From Actinomadura parmotrematis (lineage in GTDB: Bacteria > Actinomycetota > Actinomycetes > Streptosporangiales > Streptosporangiaceae): a stretch of DNA of 64,000 bases. The first letter of the stretch is position 1. Each line of letters starts with the position of its first letter. The position numbers were made by a program, and so were the translations under genes. The notes beneath the pieces are model-generated. The model saw only the letters and a program-made list of their open reading frames with translations. It did not search any database and was not told where the DNA came from. The DNA is taken from assembly GCF_019458805.1 (NCBI RefSeq), contig NZ_JAIBOA010000034.1:1-64000 (forward strand). Reading direction: 5' to 3'. Below, piece by piece: positions 24,365 through 33,101 of this stretch.

Positions 24365-24379
24365 GTCACTGACAGTGAC
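24365..24379. promoter_or_regulatory. 15-bp palindrome between dehydrogenase and TetR genes
   Basis: GTCACTG-A-CAGTGAC is a perfect dyad placed just upstream of the shared promoter element. Its 15-bp size is typical of TetR-family operators. The remaining gap to the TetR start (24380-24612) shows no other clear signal. Confidence 0.6.
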
Positions 24380-24612
24380 GCCACTCACGTTCCGTGCATC
24401 CTTGTCACCGATCGCGCATCCGGGCCGCACTTGAAACGTTCCACCGCTCACCGAGTTCCACAAGTTGGGGATTGACCATGCCCTGGCGGTGTATTCCGGA
24501 CACAGCATGAGTTGAGAGGTGCCGAAACCCGCCGCCGCTTCCGGACGCACGCTGCCGCCCGTCCGGGGGTGCCGTCGTCCTCGGCACCCTGACGAGCGAG
24601 GGAGGACCCCAC

Positions 24613-25356
24613 ATGGTCGACGCCCAGCACGGCCTCGGCGGAGGCACCGGCGGACCGCGCGACGGCCGGCCGGGAGCGGCGGGCAGACCGGGCGGGCGGG
24701 CGGTGGCCACGAGGAGGGGCGGCAGCCGGCAGGAGCGCCGGGAGCAGACGCGGCGGGCGCTGCTCGCCGCGGCGGAGCGGCTCTGGGCCGAGCGCGGCAT
24801 CCACGGCGCGTCCCTGGACGACATCGCCGCCTCGGCGGGCCTCACCAAGGGGGCGGTCTACTCCAACTTCGCGGGCAAGACCGACCTCCTGCTCGCGCTG
24901 CTGGAGCGCTACACCGCCGACCGGGCGGGCGGCGAGCCGTGCGCGGAGCTCTGCGACACCGCGCGCCCCCTGGAGGAGCGGGTCCGGCGCGCGTCCCGGG
25001 CGTACGAGCAGCGGGTGGAGGGCGACCGGGCGCGGCTGCTGCACCTGCTGCTGGTGGAGTTCTGGCTCTTCGGCATGCGCGACTACGCGGCGGGCTGGCG
25101 CATCGCCGACTGGTACGCCGAGCGCCGCACCCACCTGGCCGCGCACGTCCCCGGCCCGGACGGCGACGCCGCCGGCGCCCCGGCGGGCGGCGACGGCGCG
25201 GGCGACGGCGCGGAGGTGAGCGCGGAGGACCGCGCCGCCCTCGCGATGGCGGTCGACTTCGGGCTGACCTTCCAGTACCTGCTGGACCCCGCCCGGGTCT
25301 CCCCCGCCCTCTACGAGAAGGGCATGCGCCTCATCCTCGGCTCCGGCCTGTCCTGA
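24613..25356 (+). CDS. TetR-family regulator
   Basis: The protein has 247 residues. After a Gly/Arg-rich N-terminal tail of about 38 residues comes the TetR HTH: RREQTRRALLAAAERLWAER, then GASLDDIAASAGLTKGAVYS and NFAGKTDLLLALLERY. The C-terminal ligand domain is helical with an insert of Gly/Asp/Ala near residue 190. ATG 24613 has GGGAGGA 6 nt upstream. It is divergent from the succinic semialdehyde dehydrogenase/GMC oxidoreductase operon and probably represses it. A strong hairpin follows. Confidence 0.9.
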   Translation: MVDAQHGLGGGTGGPRDGRPGAAGRPGGRAVATRRGGSRQERREQTRRALLAAAERLWAERGIHGASLDDIAASAGLTKGAVYSNFAGKTDLLLALLERYTADRAGGEPCAELCDTARPLEERVRRASRAYEQRVEGDRARLLHLLLVEFWLFGMRDYAAGWRIADWYAERRTHLAAHVPGPDGDAAGAPAGGDGAGDGAEVSAEDRAALAMAVDFGLTFQYLLDPARVSPALYEKGMRLILGSGLS

Positions 25357-25366
25357 GCGCACGCGG

Positions 25367-25394
25367 AGGCCGCCGGGCGCGGGCCCGGCGGCCT
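25367..25394. terminator. Bidirectional terminator hairpin between TetR and PLD genes
   Basis: AGGCCGCCGGGC (25367-25378) and GCCCGGCGGCCT (25383-25394) form a perfect 12-bp stem with a 4-nt loop between two convergent genes. Confidence 0.8.
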
Positions 25395-25398
25395 TCCG

Positions 25399-26883
25399 TC
25401 ACTCGCCGTCGTCCGGCGGGACGCCGGTGGCGGCGTCGGTGCCCGCCTGGACGGCGCCGCCGCCGTCGGGCACGCCCGGCCCGCCCTCCAGGGCGGTGTC
25501 GGGGGTGTCGTCGCCGGGCTGCGCCGCGCCGCCGTCCGCCGGGGCGGCCGCGGTGGGCGTCGCGGCCGGGGCGGGCGTGGCGGACGGGGCGCCGGCGGAC
25601 GGGGTGCCGCCGGTCGGCGCGGTCTCGCCGTCGTGGTCGGTCGCGTCGTCGGGCACCACCGGCGTGGCGAGCAGCGGGCTCGGCGACAGGCGGCCCCTGG
25701 CGGCGGCGAACACCGTGGCGAAGTTGGCGGCGTAGGCGTCGAAGGTGGCCCTGTCGTCGATCGTCAGCATCGACTCGTCGTTGTAGCGGAGCGCCTCGGT
25801 CGTGTAGCTGTGGCTGCCGGTGTAGACGAGCTTGCGCTTCCTGCCCTGGTACGAGCCGTCGATGAGCAGGTACTTGGAGTGCGCCTGCACCCCGCTGCCG
25901 GGGAAGTAGTGCACTTCGGGGCCGCCGTGGACGGCCGAGCCCGTCAGCTTCTTGACGGCGCTCTCGCCGAGCGACCCGCTGACGGCCTTCACGTCGCAGC
26001 CGGCGTTGTCGAGCCGCGCCAGCTCGCCCGCGACGCCGCTGCGGGTGAACATGCCGCTGGACAGCCGGATCCTCGTGCCGCCGGTGCAGCCGACGCCGCG
26101 CAGGATGTCCACGATCGGGTCGCCGGACGCCTTCGGGAAGTAGCTGACCGACCGGTTGCCGCTCGTGCGGGTCCGCCAGTAGTTCGCGTTCGGCTTCCGC
26201 TTCGCCAGGTCGTAGAAGTACGTGCGGTAGTAGTCGTAGAGGTTCCCGACGGCGGTGTAGGCGTCGTTGTACTGGTTGTACATGCCGCCGGTGGCGTTCC
26301 CGGACGTCTGGACGACGACCTTCCTGGAGTCGTAGGTGTGCGAGAAGGCGTAGAACTTGTTGTGGTTCTTGCTCCAGTGCCCCGCGACGGCCGGCGCGAT
26401 GCAGCCCCGGTTCGTCCCGCACAGCAGGATCCACGACGGCTTGGCGGTGCTCGTGCCGAGGTGCTGCTTCAGGTAGTCGTAGATGTAGCGCCGGTAGTTG
26501 AGGCTGTCGGAGTCCAGGACGATCCGCACCTTGACGCCGCGGTCCTTGGCCCGGACGAGCTCCTTGGCCATGCCCTGGGTCTGCAGCCGGAACAGCGCGA
26601 CGTCGATCTCCGAGCCCTTGGGCGAGTTGCGGATCAGCTTCTTCAGGTAGAGGTCGATCGCCCCGGCCTGCGCGGTGGTCCCGCCCGGCTTGTTGAAGCG
26701 CACGCCCTGCGTCACGCGGACGGGGCCGCCCGCTCCCGCCGGCGGTGCGATCTTCGCGGTGCCCCACCTGGTCTTGGCCGCCGCCGAGACGGGCTTCGGG
26801 TCGGCCCCCGCCGCCTGCGCACCGAGCGGCACGAGCGCCAGCGCCCCCGCCATTCCTCCGGACACGATCGTCGCCCGCCGCAC
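25399..26883 (-). CDS. Secreted phospholipase D-like protein
   Basis: The protein has 494 residues. The signal peptide is RRATIVSGGMAGALALVPLG with AQA cleavage. Two half-sites of the PLD superfamily are visible: SKNHNKFYAFSH with a nearby TSGNATGG, and VQAHSKYLLIDG followed by TGSHSYTTEAL; each carries the HxK pair, and the S/T-G-S/N strand follows. The last ~90 residues are a Pro/Ala/Thr/Gly-rich low-complexity tail. It probably acts outside the cell as a phosphodiesterase on lipids or nucleic acids. GTG 26883 follows a GGCGGGG ribosome site. Confidence 0.88.
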   Translation of the reverse strand: MRRATIVSGGMAGALALVPLGAQAAGADPKPVSAAAKTRWGTAKIAPPAGAGGPVRVTQGVRFNKPGGTTAQAGAIDLYLKKLIRNSPKGSEIDVALFRLQTQGMAKELVRAKDRGVKVRIVLDSDSLNYRRYIYDYLKQHLGTSTAKPSWILLCGTNRGCIAPAVAGHWSKNHNKFYAFSHTYDSRKVVVQTSGNATGGMYNQYNDAYTAVGNLYDYYRTYFYDLAKRKPNANYWRTRTSGNRSVSYFPKASGDPIVDILRGVGCTGGTRIRLSSGMFTRSGVAGELARLDNAGCDVKAVSGSLGESAVKKLTGSAVHGGPEVHYFPGSGVQAHSKYLLIDGSYQGRKRKLVYTGSHSYTTEALRYNDESMLTIDDRATFDAYAANFATVFAAARGRLSPSPLLATPVVPDDATDHDGETAPTGGTPSAGAPSATPAPAATPTAAAPADGGAAQPGDDTPDTALEGGPGVPDGGGAVQAGTDAATGVPPDDGE

Positions 26884-27022
26884 GTTCCCCGCCCTCCCGC
26901 CACCGGCCCCCCGGTGATCAAGAAGGTGAGATTAGCAACCATTCGGACATCAGACGCTAATTTTTCTTCACTCCCCTACGTCACTTTCATCACAAGCTGC
27001 TCGATCGGTGTCGACCGGCTGG

Positions 27023-28762
27023 TCAGGGCGCCGCCGTGGGAACGATGTCGGGGGCGCCGCGGCGCCGCGCGTCCGCCGTCTGGTCGTCGTCCTGCGTCTG
27101 CGACTCGCGCTCGGCCTCGATCCGCTTGCGGTAGTACTCGATCTCCCGGTCGCGCTGCTTCTTGGACCAGCCGAGCACCGGCGCGACGAGGTCGGCGGCC
27201 TCCTGCGCCGCGCCGACGCCGCGGTCCCAGGTCTCGATGGAGATGCGGGTGCGGCGGGCCAGCACGTCGTTGAGGTGCCGGGCGCCCTCGTGCGAGGCCG
27301 CGTAGACGATCTCGGCGCGCAGGTAGTCCTCCGCGCCGGCGAGCGGCTTGGCGAGGTCGGGCCGCTCGGCGACCAGCGCGAGCAGGTCGTCCACGAGCGT
27401 CCCGTAGCGGCGCAGCAGGTGCTCGATCCGCGCGACGTGCAGCTTGGAGCGGGCGGCCAGCCGGTGGCGGGCGTTCCACATCGCCTGGAAGCCCTCGCCG
27501 CCGACGAGCGCGACCCGGTCGGTGCACGACTCGGCGACCCGGCCGTCCAGGCCGTGCGCGACCGCGTCGATCGCGTCCTTGGCCATCACCCGGTAGGTGG
27601 TGTACTTGCCGCCCGCCACCAGCACCAGGCCCGGCACCGGGTGCGCCACCACGTGCTCGCGCGACAGCTTGGACGTCTCCTCCGACTCCCCGGTGAGCAG
27701 CGGCCGCAGCCCCGCGTACACGCCCTCGACGTCCTCGTGCGTGAGCGGCGTCGTCAGCACCGCGTTCACGTGCTCCAGCACGTAGTCGATGTCGGCGCGC
27801 GACGCCGCCGGGTGCACCTTGTCCAGGTCCCAGGCGGTGTCGGTCGTCCCGATGATCCAGTGCCGGCCCCAGGGGATGACGAACAGCACCGACTTCTCGG
27901 TGCGCAGCAGGATCCCGGTCGCCGAGTGGATGCGGTCCTTCGGCACCACCAGGTGGATGCCCTTGGACGCCTTCACGTGGATCCGCCCGCGCCCGCCGAC
28001 GAGCTGCTGGATGTCGTCGGTCCACACCCCGGTCGCGTTCACCACCTGCTTGGCGCGGACCTCGCTCGTCACGCCCGACTCCAGGTCGCGGACGCGCAGG
28101 CCGGTGACGCGCTCGCCCTCGCGCAGGAACCCGGTGCACTGGGTGCGCGAGGCGATCTGCGCGCCGTACTCGGCGGCGGTGCGGAGCGCCATCATGACGT
28201 AGCGGGCGTCGTCGACCTGCGCGTCCCAGAGCTGGATCGCGCCGGTGAAGGAGTCCTTGCGCAGCGACGGCGCCAGCTTCAGCGCGCCGCGCCGCGTCAG
28301 GTGCCGGTGGTGCGGGACGCCGCGGGTGCTGCCCATCTGGAACGCGAGCGCGTCGTAGAGGGCGACGCCGGCGCCGAGGTAGCCGCGCTCCCACACCCGG
28401 TGCGTCGTCGGCAGCAGGAACGGCACCGGCCGCACCAGGTGCGGCGCGATCCGCTGGAGCAGCAGGCCCCGCTCGGTGAGCGCCTCGCGCACCAGGTCGA
28501 AGTTGTACTGCTCCAGGTAGCGCAGGCCGCCGTGGACCAGCTTGGACGACCGCGACGACGTCCCGGACGCGAAGTCGCGCGCCTCGACCACCGCGACCGA
28601 CAGGCCGCGCGTCGCCGCGTCCAGCGCGGCGCCGGCGCCGACGATGCCGGCGCCGACCACCACGACGTCGAACTCCTCGGCCGCCATCCGGTCCAGCGCC
28701 GCCGCCCGCTCGGCCGGGCCGAGGCGCGAGCTGCCGAGGCCGGTCACCGGTGATCCCGTCAT
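27023..28762 (-). CDS. glpD: Aerobic glycerol-3-phosphate dehydrogenase
   Basis: The protein has 579 residues. The FAD fold is FDVVVVGAGIVGAGAALDAA followed by EARDFASGTSSRSSKLVHGG and LRYLEQ, the GlpD signature. The active-site region includes KASKGIHLVVP, WGRHWIIGTTDT and VAGGKYTTYRVMAKDA, and the C-terminal DAO_C domain follows. It oxidises sn-glycerol-3-phosphate to dihydroxyacetone phosphate at the membrane and feeds quinones. ATG 28762 has GGGGAG 7 nt upstream. The 19-bp element shared with the semialdehyde dehydrogenase stands 32-50 nt upstream, suggesting coordinated catabolic control. Confidence 0.95.
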   Translation of the reverse strand: MTGSPVTGLGSSRLGPAERAAALDRMAAEEFDVVVVGAGIVGAGAALDAATRGLSVAVVEARDFASGTSSRSSKLVHGGLRYLEQYNFDLVREALTERGLLLQRIAPHLVRPVPFLLPTTHRVWERGYLGAGVALYDALAFQMGSTRGVPHHRHLTRRGALKLAPSLRKDSFTGAIQLWDAQVDDARYVMMALRTAAEYGAQIASRTQCTGFLREGERVTGLRVRDLESGVTSEVRAKQVVNATGVWTDDIQQLVGGRGRIHVKASKGIHLVVPKDRIHSATGILLRTEKSVLFVIPWGRHWIIGTTDTAWDLDKVHPAASRADIDYVLEHVNAVLTTPLTHEDVEGVYAGLRPLLTGESEETSKLSREHVVAHPVPGLVLVAGGKYTTYRVMAKDAIDAVAHGLDGRVAESCTDRVALVGGEGFQAMWNARHRLAARSKLHVARIEHLLRRYGTLVDDLLALVAERPDLAKPLAGAEDYLRAEIVYAASHEGARHLNDVLARRTRISIETWDRGVGAAQEAADLVAPVLGWSKKQRDREIEYYRKRIEAERESQTQDDDQTADARRRGAPDIVPTAAP

Positions 28763-28793
28763 CGCGAACTCCCCACGTTCGGTTGCGGTCCCC

Positions 28794-28812
28794 GCTTACC
28801 TACCCAACAGTA
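28794..28812 (-). promoter_or_regulatory. 19-bp promoter element shared with semialdehyde dehydrogenase (copy 2)
   Basis: On the minus strand this is TACTGTTGGGTAGGTAAGC, 17 of 19 bases identical with the copy at 24342-24360, including an unbroken 13-bp core. It lies in the 92-bp gap between glpD and guaB3 at the position of the glpD promoter. Confidence 0.6.
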
Positions 28813-28854
28813 GGGTCCGGGTCACCCGGCCGGCCGGACGCCGCCCGGCGCGGC

Positions 28855-29976
28855 TCAGTGCGGGTGCGGCGCGACGACGACCTGCACGCGCTGGAACTCC
28901 TTCAGCTCGGTGTAGCCCGACGTCGCCATCGCGCGGCGGAGCGCCCCGATGAGGTTCATCGACCCGTCGGCCACGTGCGAGGGGCCGTGCAGGATCTGCT
29001 CCATCGTGCCGATCGTGCCGAGGTCCAGGCGGGTGCCGCGGGGGACGTCGCCGTGGTGGGCCTCGCTGCCCCAGTGGTAGCCGCGGCCCGGCGCCTCGGT
29101 CGACCGCGCGAACGGTGAGCCGACCATCACCGCGTCGCCACCGCAGGCGAACGCCTTGGCGATGTCGCCGGAGTTGGTCATCGCGCCGTCGGCGATGACG
29201 TGCACGTACCGGCCGCCCGACTCGTCCATGTAGTCGCGGCGCGCCGCGGCGACGTCGGCGACCGCCGTCGCCATCGGCACCGCGACGCCGAGGACGGTGC
29301 GGGTGGTGTGCCCCGACCCGCCGCCGAACCCGACGAGCACCCCGGCCGCGCCGGTGCGCATGAGGTGCAGCGCCGCGGTGTAGGTGGAGCAGCCGCCGAC
29401 GATGACCGGCACGTCCAGGTCGTAGATGAACTGCTTGAGGTTCAGCGGCTCGGCCCGCCCCGACACGTGCTCGGCCGACACGGTGGTGCCGCGGATCACG
29501 AACAGGTCGACGCCGGCGTCGATGACGGCCTTGTGGAACTGCGCGGTGCGCTGCGGCGACAGCCGCGCCGCGACCGTCACCCCGGCGTCGCGGATCTGCT
29601 GGATGCGCCGCCCGATCAGCTCCTCCCGGATCGGCGCGGTGTAGATCTCCTGGAGCCGCTGGGTGGCGCGCACGTCGTCCAGCGAGGCGATCTCGGCGAG
29701 CAGCGGCTCGGGGTTCTCGTACCGCGTCCAGAGGCCCTCCAGATCGAGGACGGCGAGCCCGCCGAGCCGGCCGACGGCGATCGCGGTGGCCGGCGAGACC
29801 ACGCTGTCCATCGGCGCCACGACGAGCGGCATCTCGAACCGGTAGGCGTCGATCTGCCAGGCGACGCTGACCTCCTCGGGGTCGCGCGTGCGGCGGGACG
29901 GCACGATGCCGATCTCGTCGAACGCGTACGCCCGGCGCCCGCTCTTGCCCCGGCCGATCTCAACCTCAGCAGCCAC
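28855..29976 (-). CDS. guaB3: GuaB3, IMP dehydrogenase/GMP reductase family protein
   Basis: The protein has 373 residues, lacks the CBS domains of true IMP dehydrogenase and begins EIGRGKSGRRAYAFDEIGIV, the GuaB3 hallmark. The TIM barrel is clear (PLVVAPMDSVVSPATAIAVG, HVIADGAMTNSGDIAKAFAC). Where IMP dehydrogenase has the catalytic GPGSICTTR, this protein has GGGSGHTTR, so the usual cysteine is replaced by histidine. Its reaction is unsettled; a regulatory role or GMP reductase-like chemistry is possible. GTG 29976. It lies downstream of guaB on the same strand with a 108-bp gap. Confidence 0.92.
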   Translation of the reverse strand: MAAEVEIGRGKSGRRAYAFDEIGIVPSRRTRDPEEVSVAWQIDAYRFEMPLVVAPMDSVVSPATAIAVGRLGGLAVLDLEGLWTRYENPEPLLAEIASLDDVRATQRLQEIYTAPIREELIGRRIQQIRDAGVTVAARLSPQRTAQFHKAVIDAGVDLFVIRGTTVSAEHVSGRAEPLNLKQFIYDLDVPVIVGGCSTYTAALHLMRTGAAGVLVGFGGGSGHTTRTVLGVAVPMATAVADVAAARRDYMDESGGRYVHVIADGAMTNSGDIAKAFACGGDAVMVGSPFARSTEAPGRGYHWGSEAHHGDVPRGTRLDLGTIGTMEQILHGPSHVADGSMNLIGALRRAMATSGYTELKEFQRVQVVVAPHPH

Positions 29977-30084
29977 TGCGCTTCTTCCTCTACCTCGGTG
30001 ACCTCGGCGCCGCTCGGGCGGCGCACGGACGGCAGTGTTCCCGCGCGGCGGCGCGAACAAGCCCCGGAAAGGGTACGAGTCCGG

Positions 30085-31581
30085 TCAGCGCCCCTGGTAG
30101 TTGGGGGCCTCGACGGTCATCTGGATGTCGTGCGGGTGGCTCTCCTTCAGGCCCGCGCTGGTGATCTGCATGAGCCGCCCGCGCTCCTGCAGCTCGGGGA
30201 TGGTGCGCGCCCCGGCGTACCACATCGACTGGTGCAGGCCGCCGACGAGCTGGTGCGCGACCGCCGCGAGCGGGCCGCGGTAGGGCACCTGCCCCTCCAC
30301 GCCCTCGGGGATCAGCTTCTCCTCGCTGCTGACGTCGCCCTGCGCGTAGCGGTCCTTGGAGTAGGACTTGCCGCGCTCGCGGTTGCGCATCGCGCCGAGC
30401 GAGCCCATGCCGCGGTAGGACTTGTACTGCTTGCCGTGCACGAAGATCAGCTCGCCGGGCGACTCCTCGATGCCGGCGAGCAGGCCGCCGAGCATCACCG
30501 TGTCGGCGCCCGCGACGAGCGCCTTGGCGATGTCGCCGGAGTACTGGATGCCGCCGTCGCCGATGACCGGGACGCCGCCCTCGCGGGCGCCGCGGGCCGC
30601 CTCCAGGATCGCGGTGATCTGCGGGACGCCGACGCCGGCGACGACCCGGGTGGTGCAGATCGAGCCGGGGCCGACGCCGACCTTGACGCCGTCCGCGCCG
30701 GCCTCGACCAGCATCCGGGCGCCCGCGTAGGTGGCGACGTTGCCGCCGACGACCTCGACCTCGGCGCCCGCCTTGATCTGCGCGATGGTGTCGGCGACGC
30801 CCTTGGAGTGGCCGTGCGCGGTGTCCACGATGATCACGTCGGTGCCGGCCTCGACCAGCAGCTTGGCGCGGTGGATCGCGTCCTCGCCGACGCCGACCGC
30901 GGCGGCGACGAGCAGCCGGCCGTCGGCGTCCTTGGTGGAGAGGGGGTACTGCTCGCTCTTGGTGAAGTCCTTGACGGTGATGAGGCCGCGCAGCCGGCCC
31001 TCGGCGTCCACCAGCGGCAGCTTCTCGATCTTGTTGGTGGCCAGCAGCGCGAACGCCTCGTCCTTGGCGACGTCGACCGGCGCGGTGACCAGCGGCAGCG
31101 GCGTCATCACCTCGCGGACCGGGCGCGCGAGGTCGGTCTCGAAGCGGATGTCGCGGTTGGTGACGATGCCGACGAGCACGCCGCGCACGTCGGTGACCGG
31201 CACGCCGGAGATCCGGTAGCGGGCGCAGAGCTCCTCGACGTCGGCGAGGGTGGCGTCGGGCAGGCAGGTCACCGGATTGGTGATCATCCCGGCCTCCGAG
31301 CGCTTCACCCGGTCGGCCTGCTCGGCCTGCTCCGCCGCGGACATGTTGCGGTGCAGCACGCCGATGCCGCCCTGCCGGGCCATCGCGACGGCGGTGCGGG
31401 ACTCGGTGACGGTGTCCATGGCCGCCGACAGCAGCGGGATGCGCAGCGAGACGTTGCGGGTGAGGCGGGTGGTGGTGTCGGCCTCCCCCGGCTGCAGGTC
31501 GGAGTAGCCGGGCAGCAGCAGCACGTCGTCGAAGGTGAGGCCCGGCGGGAGGATCTTGGCGGGCTCGGCTGCGGGGTTCAT
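30085..31581 (-). CDS. guaB: IMP dehydrogenase
   Basis: The protein has 498 residues. The TIM barrel is interrupted by two CBS domains (EAGMITNPVTCLPDATLADV through KIEKLPLVDAEGRLRGLITV). The catalytic loop GPGSICTTRVVAGVGVPQ holds the thioimidate cysteine near residue 310, and the flap has MGSLGAM and KSYSKDRYAQ. It converts IMP to XMP with NAD+, upstream of GuaA. ATG 31581 has GGAAGG 6 nt upstream; a longer open frame to 31608 lacks support. It is followed on the same strand by guaB3, as in mycobacteria. Confidence 0.97.
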   Translation of the reverse strand: MNPAAEPAKILPPGLTFDDVLLLPGYSDLQPGEADTTTRLTRNVSLRIPLLSAAMDTVTESRTAVAMARQGGIGVLHRNMSAAEQAEQADRVKRSEAGMITNPVTCLPDATLADVEELCARYRISGVPVTDVRGVLVGIVTNRDIRFETDLARPVREVMTPLPLVTAPVDVAKDEAFALLATNKIEKLPLVDAEGRLRGLITVKDFTKSEQYPLSTKDADGRLLVAAAVGVGEDAIHRAKLLVEAGTDVIIVDTAHGHSKGVADTIAQIKAGAEVEVVGGNVATYAGARMLVEAGADGVKVGVGPGSICTTRVVAGVGVPQITAILEAARGAREGGVPVIGDGGIQYSGDIAKALVAGADTVMLGGLLAGIEESPGELIFVHGKQYKSYRGMGSLGAMRNRERGKSYSKDRYAQGDVSSEEKLIPEGVEGQVPYRGPLAAVAHQLVGGLHQSMWYAGARTIPELQERGRLMQITSAGLKESHPHDIQMTVEAPNYQGR

Positions 31582-31879
31582 GGTTGCCTTCCGACGAGGT
31601 GGTGGCATCGGACCAGGTCACAGCGACCTCGTCCCCATGGTAGGGGGTGCCCGGCCGGCGGGGCGGCCGGTTCGCGGAGCCGCGGGAGTGGTCTTGCCGA
31701 CACCCGGGCCGCGCGCGCCGTGGGCGCCGTGTGACAGGGCGTAACGCGCCCCCGGCGCCCCGCATTCCCCCGCCCGGCCGGGGTTACGGGCCCACCGGAA
31801 GGCCATGGCTGTCTGCTGTTCGCGTACAGAACGCCCCCAGGGGTGCACCTGCCCGGACGACCCGCAGTAGCGTGGGGGT
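31582..31879. other. Divergent promoter region, guaB / DUF5319 gene
   Basis: This 298-bp gap contains no supported ORF. TAGCGT at 31868-31873 lies 6 nt before the GTG of the plus-strand gene and is probably its -10 box. A CACGGCGCCCACGGCGCG block near 31713-31731 is dyad-rich. The guaB promoter could not be placed with confidence. Confidence 0.4.
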
Positions 31880-32269
31880 GTGCACGATGACGCCCCGCTC
31901 GACCCGTTCGCCGGAGATCCGGAGGATCCCGCGGCGTCGCTCGGCGACCCTGCGGACGACACCGCGCCGCTCAGCGTGGCCGAGCGGGAGGACGTGCTGG
32001 CCGACCTGGCCGACCTGGAGGTCTTCCGCGCCCTCCTGGAGCCGCTCGGGGTCCGCGGCCTCACCGTCGACTGCGGCGACTGCGGCAAGATGCACTACAT
32101 CGACTGGGACCTGCTGCACGGCAACCTGCGCCACCTGCTCGACGAGGGCCTGCCCCGCGTCCACGAGCCCGCGATGGCCCCCGACCCCGTCGACTACGTG
32201 AGCTGGGAGTACGCCCGCGGCTACGTCGACGGCGTGATCGACAGCGAGGAGGGCCGGGACGGCGTCTGA
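31880..32269 (+). CDS. DUF5319 protein (mycobacterial Rv3412-like)
   Basis: The protein has 129 acidic residues. It contains LADLADLEVFRALLEPLGVR, then a CGDCGKMHYIDWDLL motif with a CxxC that could bind metal, and ends VSWEYARGYVDGVIDS. It matches the family found between guaB2 and the sigD locus in mycobacteria. Function unknown. GTG 31880 is probably the 5' end of a leaderless transcript (TAGCGT 6 nt upstream). Its stop codon lies in the loop of the terminator hairpin shared with rsdA. Confidence 0.85.
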   Translation: MHDDAPLDPFAGDPEDPAASLGDPADDTAPLSVAEREDVLADLADLEVFRALLEPLGVRGLTVDCGDCGKMHYIDWDLLHGNLRHLLDEGLPRVHEPAMAPDPVDYVSWEYARGYVDGVIDSEEGRDGV

Positions 32270-32282
32270 GCCGTCCCGGCCC
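32251..32282. terminator. Bidirectional terminator between the DUF5319 gene and rsdA
   Basis: A 13-bp perfect stem, 32251-32263 with 32270-32282 (GGGCCGGGACGGC and its complement), closes on a six-base loop that contains the TGA stop of the DUF5319 gene. Confidence 0.8.
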
Positions 32283-32285
32283 CGG

Positions 32286-33101
32286 TCAGGGGCCGTAGCG
32301 GTCCAGGTAGCCGTGCGCGCGCCGCTCGATCTCGGCGATGCGCCGCTCGGTGCCCGTCTCCTCCCCGGCCGTTCCCTCCGCGCCCTCCACCGCCGGCTCC
32401 GCCGCCTGCGCGGTGGCGCCCGGCAGCGACTGCGCCGAGGGCGGCCGCGGAATCTTGAACCGCGGCGGGACGGCGGGCGGGCGCGGCCGCGCCGGCCGCC
32501 GCGTCGGCAGCAGGCCGTCCAGCCGCTTGCGCAGCTCGCGGATGCTCTCGTCCACCGGGTCGTCCGGGCGTTCCGGGCGCCGCTGCCGCGACGCCCGCGC
32601 CGGGCCGCGGCGCGGCTCGGGCGCGCTGGGCCGCGCGACGGTCCGCTCGGGCGCGCCGCCGGCGGGGTGGGTGACGACGACTGGGGTGGGGTGCCGGTCC
32701 TCGGCGGCCGGGCGCGGGGACGCCGCGTCCGTCGCGACGAGGCCGCTGCCGGCCGCCGCGACACCGGTCGTGGCGAGCACCGCGCCGACCACGCCGAGCG
32801 CGACGATGGTGCGCGGGCCGCGCCGCCGGCGGGCGCCGCCGGACGGGCCGGGGTCGTCGCCGCCGCCCTTCAGCAGCCGCAGCGCGGGCGCCGCCGAGGT
32901 GTCGGCGACCAGGGCGCGCAGCAGGTGGACGGCGGGGTCGCCCGCGTCCTGCTCAACCGGCCGCCCCGCCGCGAGGGCGTCCAAGAGCGCATCGGTGCGG
33001 GACAGCTCCGCCGGGTCCGGGGCGGGGTCCGCCGGCTCGGGCCCGGTTCCGGAGTGCGCGCGCCCGGCCGGATCCGGGGCCCCGTGGCTCCGCTCCGTCA
33101 A
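32286..33101 (-). CDS. rsdA: Anti-sigma-D factor RsdA
   Basis: The protein has 271 residues. The N-terminal sigma-binding region contains LSRTDALLDALAAGRPV and DPAVHLLRALVADTSAAP, as in RsdA. One transmembrane helix spans about 98-118 (TIVALGVVGAVLATTGVAAA) after an RRRRGPR stop-transfer, and a Pro/Arg-rich extracytoplasmic part ends with IAEIERRAHGYLDRYGP. It should hold SigD at the membrane until regulated proteolysis. ATG 33101 overlaps the stop of sigD (ATGA), which ties their translation. Confidence 0.85.
   Translation of the reverse strand: MTERSHGAPDPAGRAHSGTGPEPADPAPDPAELSRTDALLDALAAGRPVEQDAGDPAVHLLRALVADTSAAPALRLLKGGGDDPGPSGGARRRRGPRTIVALGVVGAVLATTGVAAAGSGLVATDAASPRPAAEDRHPTPVVVTHPAGGAPERTVARPSAPEPRRGPARASRQRRPERPDDPVDESIRELRKRLDGLLPTRRPARPRPPAVPPRFKIPRPPSAQSLPGATAQAAEPAVEGAEGTAGEETGTERRIAEIERRAHGYLDRYGP

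Noticed and set aside
29200..31734. 844-residue plus-strand frame opposite guaB3/guaB
   Set aside because: Antisense shadow; no conserved motif.
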